A model generated the notes under the pieces. That model was not told where the DNA came from. It saw only the letters and a list, made by a program, of their open reading frames with translations, and did no database searches. From Staphylococcus roterodami (GTDB taxonomy: Bacteria; Bacillota; Bacilli; Staphylococcales; Staphylococcaceae), in contig CP092781.1 in assembly GCA_022493055.1 (NCBI GenBank), positions 2,046,001 to 2,110,000 of the forward strand: a stretch of 64,000 nucleotides of DNA, in the 5' to 3' direction. The position numbers were made by a program, and so were the translations under genes. This document shows, piece by piece, positions 42,572 through 52,175 of this stretch (position 1 is its first letter; each line of letters starts with the position of its first letter).

Positions 42572-42696
42572 AACTTAAGGCTGTCGCTTCCCTTTCTTAA
42601 CGCGCCTTTGTCGCAGGCTCCGCCCAAATGCTTAACGCCGTCCCGGCTTGCATTTCTGCGCCTGCAGGCGCTAAAAGTCCAGCTCGCCTTAAGTTA
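42571..42696. other. GC-rich structured region upstream of the relaxase
   Basis: TAACTTAAGGC (42571-42581) and GCCTTAAGTTA (42686-42696) form an 11-bp closing stem. The enclosed 104 bp are far richer in G+C than the rest of the ICE and contain a 14-bp perfect palindrome, GCGCCTGCAGGCGC, and other short inverted arms. It encodes no protein. A single-strand origin, an extended oriT or a structured leader RNA are possible; see findings. Confidence 0.6.
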
Positions 42697-42715
42697 AACA
42701 ATACAAATGATATAT

Positions 42716-43018
42716 TTAACTATCTACATCACCAATATAGATACAATCCTTCAAATCAATTTGTAGTAATCGCCCGTGTCCTGCTTCTTTCAAACTAAAA
42801 CACAATAAGCAGACGTCAGTGTATATCCTCGGTCTGCCTGATGGTAAACGACTTTTAACATAGTCACCATTAAATTTTTCTTGTATTTCCTTTGCGATAA
42901 GCATTAATGATAATGCTTCACCTGTATTAATTCTAGATGCAATATATGACAACATGCCTTCAGATAATTTTAAAGTACGTGCATAAGGCGCTAAGTTGTC
43001 AGCTGTATAAAATTCCAT
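42716..43018 (-). CDS. Conserved ICE protein of unknown function, 100 residues
   Basis: Start MEFYTADNL; soluble, mixed alpha/beta, no motif recognised. The SRLPSGRPRIYTD segment is basic. It follows the DUF961 gene by 3 bases and precedes the structured region, so it belongs to the replication/processing module. No function can be given. Confidence 0.6.
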   Translation of the reverse strand: MEFYTADNLAPYARTLKLSEGMLSYIASRINTGEALSLMLIAKEIQEKFNGDYVKSRLPSGRPRIYTDVCLLCFSLKEAGHGRLLQIDLKDCIYIGDVDS

Positions 43019-43021
43019 ACA

Positions 43022-43357
43022 CTAACCTTGTTGTGCACCTTTTTTATGTTGAATTGTCGCAATTTGTCTAATATCTTCTGCCTTAATACTCGGTTGAATT
43101 GAATGGAAATCACCTGAAGATTGTACATATTGTTTTGCTTCTACACCTACAAGTTCACAAACTGACATAATATCAAGTTTTACTTCTTTAGGTACTTTTA
43201 CTGTTACTTGTTCACCTTGTCCAGTTGACGCTAATTTGTATGCATATAATTTTTGATCGGTTTTTTCTCCATCTTCATATTTGTATTTCTCATCAACACC
43301 CATGAAATATAAATCTCCAAACGTTTCTTTTAAATCAAATTTCGGACTCCATGCCAT
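43022..43357 (-). CDS. HelP-like (DUF961) protein
   Basis: The 111-residue soluble protein has the DUF961 pattern of ICEBs1 HelP and Tn916 Orf22/Orf23: N-terminal KFDLKETFGDLYFMG, central KLYAYKLASTGQGEQVTV and C-terminal SIQPSIKAEDIRQIA. HelP works with the host helicase PcrA to unwind the nicked element. GAGGAATTTATT precedes the ATG. Confidence 0.75.
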   Translation of the reverse strand: MAWSPKFDLKETFGDLYFMGVDEKYKYEDGEKTDQKLYAYKLASTGQGEQVTVKVPKEVKLDIMSVCELVGVEAKQYVQSSGDFHSIQPSIKAEDIRQIATIQHKKGAQQG

Positions 43358-43399
43358 AATAAATTCCTCATTTCTTTTTATAATTTTTATTTATACGCT

Positions 43400-43702
43400 T
43401 TATGCTTTTGTTTCTAAACTATAAATATCATCAGCTGAAAAGCTTGTATATAAATTACAATAACCTGTATTCATATCTTGATATACTCTAGGTTTGATTG
43501 TTAAATTATCAAAATCAACACGTTCTAAAGAATCAAAGTATTTTTCATTTGACAGTCTAACTTTAACTTGTTCACCAATATCAACACATATAATCGTATA
43601 CAGATAATAAGCTTCATCAAACCGCGATATTTTTTCAACATGGGACAAATAACGAAACTCTTTCCCCATAGTTGCTTCAATATCAATGACTGGTTCTATC
43701 AT
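43400..43702 (-). CDS. Second HelP-like (DUF961) protein
   Basis: The 100-residue protein starts MIEPVIDIEATMGKEF at 43702, with GAGGTGA five bases upstream. The frame is open further upstream to 43789 but has no second ribosome site. LSHVEKISRFDEAYYLY, then GEQVKVRLSN and YCNLYTSFSADDIYS follow the order of the neighbouring DUF961 protein. Paired DUF961 genes are also found in Tn916 (orf22, orf23). Confidence 0.7.
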   Translation of the reverse strand: MIEPVIDIEATMGKEFRYLSHVEKISRFDEAYYLYTIICVDIGEQVKVRLSNEKYFDSLERVDFDNLTIKPRVYQDMNTGYCNLYTSFSADDIYSLETKA

Positions 43703-43842
43703 AAAAGTCACCTCGGCAGACTCATACAAATCAGAGTTTTTTAGGGTCGCACGAATAGGAATAACTCCCGCAAATCCGTACCACTGCATTTTTGATAATG
43801 GAGTGTCTATGCTTCTCCTGACCTATTCAATTTTTTTGAAAC

Positions 43843-44127
43843 CTATCGGTTCATCACCTCAAAGAATTCTAGGTCTAATTTATCAATATGATACATCTTG
43901 CATATAAATGCGTTAGACACACCATACTTTTTTAAATATACATAATCCTTATAAGTGAATTGATAGTCATTATTTTTCGCTTTATTACACACATCTAATA
44001 TACAAAAATATGCAATTTTATACATCTTACAAATATGACGTTTTGAAATACCATGAAATCTTAAAATAACAAAATTTCTATAATCTAAACGCTTAAAATC
44101 ATAAAAATAAGGTGTAAACTCTGTCAT
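43843..44127 (-). CDS. Small two-repeat helix-turn-helix protein at the ICE right end
   Basis: This 94-residue protein begins MTEFTPYFYDF after AAAGGAATTGATCGTT. It has two similar halves: YRNFVILRFHGISKRHICKMYKI and YKDYVYLKKYGVSNAFICKMYHI patterns, spaced by about 42 residues. Each half resembles a helix-turn-helix with the Gly in the turn and the shared ICKMY recognition part. As the outermost gene, reading into the transfer operon, it may regulate the element. It is not a family I recognise. Confidence 0.6.
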   Translation of the reverse strand: MTEFTPYFYDFKRLDYRNFVILRFHGISKRHICKMYKIAYFCILDVCNKAKNNDYQFTYKDYVYLKKYGVSNAFICKMYHIDKLDLEFFEVMNR

Positions 44128-44176
44128 AACGATCAATTCCTTTCTTAAGAATTTGTTGTTAATTAGAGTTTACACC
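44111..44176. repeat. 12-bp inverted repeat at the ICE right end
   Basis: GGTGTAAACTCT (44111-44122) and AGAGTTTACACC (44165-44176) are exact inverted copies 42 bp apart. The outer copy ends at the host junction, so it is part of the terminal repeat. The inner copy is within the first codons of the HTH gene. Confidence 0.7.
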
Positions 44177-45407
44177 ACACTTTCGCATTTAAATCTTTAT
44201 AACTAATATTTTTTTTGTTTGAAAGTTTTAATTCAGATAATGTTGGTGTAGATGCGCCATTTACTGCAATTGTATAGGGTACATAACTTTCAGCTTTTGC
44301 TTTAGATCCTGTTTTAACAGTAATTTCAATTTTTTTAACATCTTTCGCATGAACTAGATTTGCTGAATAGTCCTTTGAATTTAAATATACAACTCTCTTA
44401 CCACCATTTTTAAAGTAAACAGTGTAGTATGCTTTTTTTGCATGTTTCAAATCACGATCACTAACGCCTCTATCATATTTCAATACTGATTTAACTTTTG
44501 CTGTTAAATTTTTGTAATTTGTCCAAGGTTTATTTGAAAATGAAAGATTCGATAAAATGTTTGTAGATGTACCATTTAAATTAATTGAATATGGAACTTG
44601 ATAATTTACTTTAGCTTTATCTTTCACATGTTTTTTAATATCTACATTAATATTGATACTTTTAATATTACTTGTATTGATTAAATTCGCTGTGTAAACA
44701 CCTGATTTTAAATCAATTACTCTCTTTGTCCCATTTTTAAAATGAACTGTATATTTTGCTTGCTTCGAAAGTCTCAAATCAATATCACTAATTCCTCGAT
44801 TTGATTTTAAAACTGATTTTACTTTATTCTCCAAATCTTTATAGCTAATATTTTGGTTCTTATTAAATGTTAAACTTGATAATATGTTTGTAGATGTACC
44901 ATTCACAGTAATTGTATATGGTACTTGATAATTTGTTTTAACTTTATTGTTATCTTTCACATGCTTTTTAGTATCTACGTTTACACTAATTGCTTTAATA
45001 TCACTTGTATTGATTAAGTTCGCTGTGTAAACACCTGATTTTAAATCAATTACTTTCTTTGTCCCATTTTTAAAATGAACTGTATATTTTGCTTGTTTTG
45101 ATAGTCTTAAATCAATATCACTAATACCTCGATTGGATTTTAAGACTGATTTCACTTTATTCTCCAAATCTTTGTAACTTATATTTTGGTTCTTATTTAA
45201 AGTTAAACTTGATAATATGTTTGTAGATGTACCGTTCACAGTAATTGTATACGGTACATTAATTTTAGAATATCCGTGATGTAACGAACTTGATGATTTA
45301 TCCAATTGCTTAGCTGCGGCAGATGCTTCGTTAGTATTAAAGTTTGCTCCTGTTGATGCTATAACACCTAATGCTAATGTTGTTGTAATCAATGACTTAA
45401 ATTTCAT
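44163..45407 (-). pseudogene. map: Map/Eap extracellular adherence protein, truncated by the ICE
   Basis: The 414-residue frame has a signal peptide (SLITTTLALGVIASTGANF, cleavage near ASA) and MAP domains of about 110 residues. Repeats 1 and 2 (from VPYTITVNGTSTNILSS) are almost identical; repeat 3 is divergent (NLSFSNKPWTNYKNL). Repeat 4 breaks off after NKKNISYKDLNAKV, and the final WCKL is encoded by the ICE end. Map/Eap is secreted and binds host plasma and matrix proteins and inhibits neutrophil proteases. The three whole domains may still be made and function. The missing part is not on the other side of the ICE. Confidence 0.9.
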
Positions 45408-45794
45408 AAATTATCTCTCCTTTTTTATGTAATTCGTGATTGCAACTTTATTATAGCCAGATTCTCTTTATTTTTTGAATTAACTGAATATTAATAATAA
45501 ATTATCTTTTGCAACAATTCTTTAATTCAGTTAAAAATTCAATTAAACTTGCTTAACTGATTAATTTAGTACGTATAAAAAGTTGTTTGTTTATATGTAG
45601 ACGATTACTTAAACTTACAAATCAAAAACACACTGTTCTCTCAATTACAACTGCATCAATCAATTATATTCACTTATCTTTATATGTATAAATCATTTGA
45701 TTAAAAATATAAATTCGATTTAATAATTAATTTAAAATCAGTTAATCAATTTTGTAGCTATTTTGTTGTAAGCTATTAATAAGGAGTGATACTG
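45408..45794. other. Divergent map/hlb promoter region
   Basis: The region of about 385 bp is AT-rich and contains several GTTAA/TTAAC half-sites, including CAGTTAA and TTAACTG in inverted arrangement at about 45527-45558. SaeR binds GTTAA-N6-GTTAA and controls both map and hlb in S. aureus. No copy here fits the exact spacing, so no site is claimed. Confidence 0.4.
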
Positions 45795-46787
45795 ATGATA
45801 AAAAAAATAAAATCTAATACTTTAAAAAAAGCTGCAACACTTGCATTAGCGAATTTGATTTTAGTTGGTGCGCTTAGCGAAAACAATGCAAAAGCCGAGA
45901 CTAAGAAAGATGATACTGATTTAAAATTAGTCAGTCATAATGTTTATATGTTATCGACCGTCCTTTATCCGAATTGGGGACAATATAAACGTGCTGATTT
46001 GATTGGACAATCTTCTTACATCAAAAATAATGATGTCGTAATATTTAATGAAGCATTTGATAATGGAGCATCAGACAAATTGTTAAGTAATGTAAAAAAA
46101 GAATATCCATATCAAACACCTGTATTAGGACGTTCAAAGTCAGGTTGGGATAAAACTGAAGGTAGCTATTCATCAACAGTTGCTGAAGATGGTGGCGTAG
46201 CAATTGTAAGTAAATATCCTATTAAAGAAAAAATCCAACATGTTTTCAAGAGTGGTTGTGGATTTGATAATGATAGTAACAAAGGATTTGTTTATACTAA
46301 AATTGAAAAAAATGGTAAAAATGTTCATGTCATTGGAACACATACACAATCAGAAGATACACGTTGTGGTGCTGGTCACGATAGAAAAATTAGAGCTGAA
46401 CAAATGAAAGAAATCAGCGACTTTGTTAAAAAGAAAAATATTCCTAAAGACGAAACTGTATATATCGGTGGCGACTTGAATGTCAATAAAGGTACACCTG
46501 AGTTCAAAGAAATGCTAAAAAACTTAAATGTTAATGACGTTTTATATGCAGGTCACAACAGTACATGGGACCCGCAATCAAATTCTATAGCGAAATACAA
46601 TTATCCAAATGGTAAACCAGAACATTTAGACTATATATTTACAGATAAAGATCATAAACAACCAAAACAATTAGTCAATGAAGTTGTTACTGAAAAACCA
46701 AAACCATGGGATGTATATGCGTTCCCTTACTATTATGTATACAATGATTTTTCAGATCATTACCCAATCAAAGCCTATAGTAAATAG
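45795..46787 (+). CDS. hlb: Beta-haemolysin (sphingomyelinase C), intact
   Basis: The 330-residue secreted Mg-dependent sphingomyelinase C cleaves host sphingomyelin and also has biofilm ligase activity. Signal peptide: KKAATLALANLILVGALS, cleavage after KAEA-type AKAE. The DNase I-like fold residues are in place: NEAFDNGASD (metal Glu), GTHTQSEDTR, GGDLNVN and the C-terminal DFSDHYPI with the catalytic His. ATG at 45795 follows AAGGAG; the GTG at 45786 overlaps that site. In many human S. aureus isolates the gene is split by a Sa3int prophage; here it is whole. Confidence 0.97.
   Translation: MIKKIKSNTLKKAATLALANLILVGALSENNAKAETKKDDTDLKLVSHNVYMLSTVLYPNWGQYKRADLIGQSSYIKNNDVVIFNEAFDNGASDKLLSNVKKEYPYQTPVLGRSKSGWDKTEGSYSSTVAEDGGVAIVSKYPIKEKIQHVFKSGCGFDNDSNKGFVYTKIEKNGKNVHVIGTHTQSEDTRCGAGHDRKIRAEQMKEISDFVKKKNIPKDETVYIGGDLNVNKGTPEFKEMLKNLNVNDVLYAGHNSTWDPQSNSIAKYNYPNGKPEHLDYIFTDKDHKQPKQLVNEVVTEKPKPWDVYAFPYYYVYNDFSDHYPIKAYSK
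45964..45977 (+). other. attB: Empty Sa3int prophage attachment site within hlb, variant sequence
   Basis: TTTATCCGAATTGG lies where the Sa3int core (TGTATCCAAACTGG as I recall) is expected and differs at three positions. No prophage is present. Confidence 0.7.
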
Positions 46788-46802
46788 TGCTCAACTAAAT
46801 CT

Positions 46803-46837
46803 ATCGCTTCGTTCAATAAGTTCGAAGCGATTTTTTA
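46803..46837 (+). terminator. Terminator of hlb
   Basis: ATCGCTTCG and CGAAGCGAT form a perfect 9-bp stem, followed by TTTTTT. Confidence 0.9.
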
Positions 46838-47011
46838 TGTCTTTAAGTTAAATTAAACTCGTTAGTCCAAATTTATGTAAAATAATTATAAATATATAAA
46901 AACTTAATCTATTACATTCTATTTTTACTAGTTTCTTCATTAATATAATAGATTCTTCATTTTCAAATCATATGCTTGTTCCAATATAATCTATATTCCT
47001 TTTAAAATTAG

Positions 47012-47047
47012 ATAAAAGAAACCTGCTACGTTTTTGTTCGCAGCAGG
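47012..47047 (-). terminator. Terminator of lukGH
   Basis: On the minus strand CCTGCT-GCG and CGT-AGCAGG arms pair around AACAAAAA, then TTTCTTTT follows. Confidence 0.75.
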
Positions 47048-47061
47048 CAACTTTTCAAAGC

Positions 47062-49581
<2,520 letters not shown>

Positions 49582-50805
49582 ATGACAATTTTTAGTGAAA
49601 AAGAAAAAGTTCAATTATTAGCAGATATTGTTGAACTACAAACTGAAAATAATAATGAAATTGACGTTTGTAATTATTTTAAAAATTTATTCGACAAGTA
49701 CGATATTAAATCTGAAATTTTGAAAGTTAATGAACACCGCGCCAATATCGTTGCAGAAATCGGTTCCGGCTCACCTATACTTGCATTGAGTGGTCATATG
49801 GATGTTGTTGATGCAGGAAATCACGATAATTGGTCATATCCCCCTTTTCAACTGACAGAAAAAGATGGCAAATTATATGGCCGAGGCACTACAGATATGA
49901 AAGGTGGTCTAATGGCTTTGGTCGTATCTCTAATCGAATTAAAAGAACAAAATGAATTGCCTCATGGAACGATTAGATTACTGGCTACTGCTGGCGAAGA
50001 GAAAGAACAAGAAGGTGCCAAATTATTAGCTGATAAAGGCTATTTAGACGATGTCGATGGCTTAATTATTGCTGAACCAACTGGATCTGGAATTTATTAT
50101 GCACATAAGGGGTCTATGTCATGTAAAGTAACTGCAACTGGTAAAGCTGTCCATAGCTCAGTTCCATTTATTGGTGACAATGCAATTGATACACTGCTTG
50201 AATTTTATAATCTATTTAAAGAAAAATATTCAGAGCTTAAAAAACAAGATACTAAACATGAATTAGATGTTGCGCCTATGTTCAAATCATTGATTGGAAA
50301 AGAAATTTCTGAAGAGGATGCAAATTATGCATCTGGTCTTACAGCTGTATGTTCGATTATAAATGGCGGCAAACAATTTAACTCTGTACCAGATGAAGCT
50401 TCACTTGAATTTAACGTAAGACCAGTTCCTGAGTATGATAACGACTTTATAGAATCGTTTTTTCAAAATATCATTAATGATGTGGATAGCAATAAGCTTT
50501 CACTCAATATTCCAAGCAATCACCGACCTGTAACAAGCGATAAAAATAGCAAATTAATTACTACGATTAAAGATGTAGCTTCTAGTTATGTAGAACAAGA
50601 CGAAATATTTGTTTCAGCGCTTGTAGGTGCAACGGATGCTTCCAGCTTCTTAGGAGATAATAAGGACAATGTTGATTTAGCCATTTTTGGACCAGGTAAT
50701 CCATTAATGGCACATCAAATCGATGAATATATTGAAAAAGATATGTACCTGAAATATATTGATATTTTTAAAGAGGCTTCCATTAAATATTTAAAAGAGA
50801 AATAA
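49582..50805 (+). CDS. M20 family metallo-deacylase (ArgE/DapE-like)
   Basis: The 407-residue cytosolic enzyme has the M20 zinc pattern: LSGHMDVVDAG (His and Asp), GRGTTDMKGGL (bridging Asp), TAGEEKEQEGA (catalytic Glu and metal Glu), and a C-terminal His in NPLMAHQIDEY. A dimerisation (lid) domain is inserted between residues about 180-290. It is often annotated as succinyl-diaminopimelate desuccinylase, but staphylococci make diaminopimelate by the acetylase route, so another N-acyl amino acid or dipeptide is likelier. Ribosome site AAAGGTG. It is a stable marker to the left of the groEL-linked island. Confidence 0.85.
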   Translation: MTIFSEKEKVQLLADIVELQTENNNEIDVCNYFKNLFDKYDIKSEILKVNEHRANIVAEIGSGSPILALSGHMDVVDAGNHDNWSYPPFQLTEKDGKLYGRGTTDMKGGLMALVVSLIELKEQNELPHGTIRLLATAGEEKEQEGAKLLADKGYLDDVDGLIIAEPTGSGIYYAHKGSMSCKVTATGKAVHSSVPFIGDNAIDTLLEFYNLFKEKYSELKKQDTKHELDVAPMFKSLIGKEISEEDANYASGLTAVCSIINGGKQFNSVPDEASLEFNVRPVPEYDNDFIESFFQNIINDVDSNKLSLNIPSNHRPVTSDKNSKLITTIKDVASSYVEQDEIFVSALVGATDASSFLGDNKDNVDLAIFGPGNPLMAHQIDEYIEKDMYLKYIDIFKEASIKYLKEK

Positions 50806-50812
50806 GAAAGAT

Positions 50813-50850
50813 ACTGTCAGCAATGTTTTTGTCTTGTTGACAGTTTTTTA
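50813..50850 (+). terminator. Terminator of the M20 peptidase gene
   Basis: CTGTCAGCAA and TTGTTGACAG form a 10-bp stem with one G-T pair, followed by TTTTTT. Confidence 0.85.
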
Positions 50851-50943
50851 ATGCGAGTTTTAAGTTAATAGAAATAGCGATGAATATTGTTTGAATGTAA
50901 ATGAACTACAAGGATTAAGAACATTTTCATTGATTAAGTGATG

Positions 50944-50984
50944 TAAAACTGAAATTATGGTGCTGATTTGTTATACATATATTG
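50944..50984. repeat. 41-bp direct repeat, copy 1
   Basis: It differs from copy 2 at 53708-53748 by a single base (G at 50959, A at 53723). It begins TAAAACTGAAATTAT and ends ACATATATTG. The two copies frame the ALA-synthase/EamA cassette and the groEL-end remnant. Confidence 0.85.
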
Positions 50985-51000
50985 ACTAATGGTCATAAAG

Positions 51001-51165
51001 AAAGACGCCTTCCAATAGTTTAGTCGACTAATGGAAAACGTGTCATAATAAAATATATTTTCGTGTATTCTAATATTTTCTTGTAATGAATCATAATCGT
51101 CCAAAACCTAACTTTTTAGTTAATAAAAACTAGAAAATGAGATTATATTATTCCTACCATGCCAT
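51001..51165. other. Degenerate second copy of the groEL 3' end and terminator
   Basis: From 51001 the sequence follows that at 57109-57280 with scattered changes: the terminator hairpin (AAAGACGCCTTCC compared with AAAGACGCCTCCC), AAATATATTTTCGTGTATTC compared with its counterpart, GAATCATAATCGT and, at about 51143-51160, ATTCCTACCATGCC compared with ATTCCTGGCATGCC, which is the groEL stop-side coding sequence. It marks the left boundary of a decayed island at the groEL attachment site. Confidence 0.75.
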
Positions 51166-51302
51166 CATATTCTGTTAGTCATTTAAAGGTTTAATTTTCT
51201 ATTAAATTTAAATATACACAACTTCTTATAAAGTAAATTTTCACCTAATAATTGAACTATTTGATTCACATAGCCTATAAATCCACAAATATAGTTATGT
51301 TA

Positions 51303-52173
51303 TTAACTAGGTTTTGGTTTATATAATGCTAAATATGCACCCATACATGCTAATATAATCCCGACTACTAAATTTATACTTAAATGAGTTTCTCCCATAA
51401 TAACACTTGCTATACCACCAATTGCAGGAAACATAGCAACCATGTAACCACTTTCAGTTTGCTCCAATATTATTAATTAATTTCAGATAGAAAAACCAGG
51501 CTAAAAATGAAGCTAGAATAGATAAATATAATAAACCAAACCAAAAATTTAATTCTAATGGAAATGAATACCTATATCCTTTGAAACTAGTATAAATAAG
51601 TAAAAATATCACTGCTGATAACATACCAATTGTATTTGACAAAACAGGATGAACTTTACTTTCACTGTTATATAAAGATAAAACATCACCAATTGACGTT
51701 ATGATAGTACCTAAAAGAGCAAATGCTACACCAATTATAAATTCATTTGTTAAGCTGTTTAAATCAGGATATAAGATTACAACTACACTTACAACTCCTA
51801 GTCCTCCCCCTATATATATTCTGTTAGAAATTTTCCTCTTGAATACCATACTAATAAATATAGGTGTTAATATGGCTTTCATTGAAAAAATCAATGTAAC
51901 TATAGCAGCTGAACTATAGAAAGTACCGTAATAAAGAAGCAAATAACTTATAGTAAAGTTACATAGTCCAAAACCAATTATCGTAAACCAATTTGTATTA
52001 TTTAATTTCAGTTTTTTAAAAATAAATATGAACATTACACCGAATAGCGAAAAAGCAATTAAAGATCTATACAATAAAGCAACTTCTAAAGGCAAACTAT
52101 CTCCTTGTATCTTTACCGCTATAAAGTTTAATCCCCATATAAACATGCAAAACAGGTACATTAAATAATTCAT
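51303..52173 (-). pseudogene. EamA/DMT-family exporter, frameshifted near its C terminus
   Basis: The first 239 residues hold eight to nine membrane helices and two EamA halves (MFIWGLNFIAVKIQGDSLP at the start; FALLGTIITSIGDVLSLY in the second half). The frame then stops at 51454 after KLINNIGAN. Deleting one A at 51458-51460 lets it continue as ATESGYMVAMFPAIGG, GETHLSINLVVGIILACMG and AYLALYKPKPS to a stop at 51303, giving a normal length of about 290 residues and the last helices. It starts 2 bp after the ALA-synthase-like stop, so the two were expressed together. Its substrate could be the enzyme's product. Confidence 0.85.
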
Positions 52174-52175
52174 AA

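Larger units (their letters stand above)
29729..44176. mobile_element. ICE6013-like integrative conjugative element (left end approximate)
   Basis: About 14.4 kb is bounded by the core flavin oxidoreductase gene on the left and by a broken map gene on the right. All its genes run on the minus strand: a two-HTH protein, HelP/DUF961 proteins, relaxase, VirB8-like, small membrane proteins, VirB4 ATPase, FtsK-type coupling protein, VirB6-like, cell-wall hydrolase, a second VirB8-like protein, a lipoprotein and an IS30-like transposase. Tn916/ICEBs1-type conjugation genes combined with a DDE transposase instead of a tyrosine recombinase is the hallmark of ICE6013. I see no resistance or virulence cargo. 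The right end is precise to a few bases because it interrupts map; the left end is inferred from a short motif match. Confidence 0.85.

Noticed and set aside
29561..44180. Dismissing the ICE junction outright as an assembly error
   Set aside because: A misjoin at a multicopy ICE is possible and is stated as the main alternative, but the order and polarity of both flanks fit a single inversion so well that it should be tested, not discarded.
44163..45407. Near-identical MAP repeats as a CRISPR-like or mobile repeat
   Set aside because: They are in-frame protein domain repeats of about 110 codons.
45480..45760. SaeR boxes in the map/hlb intergenic region
   Set aside because: Many GTTAA half-sites occur, but none has the exact N6 spacing for two intact halves in direct orientation.
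50813..51460. Separate short gene upstream of the EamA stop
   Set aside because: The readable protein here is the frameshifted tail of EamA; the rest is the groEL-end remnant and the direct repeat.
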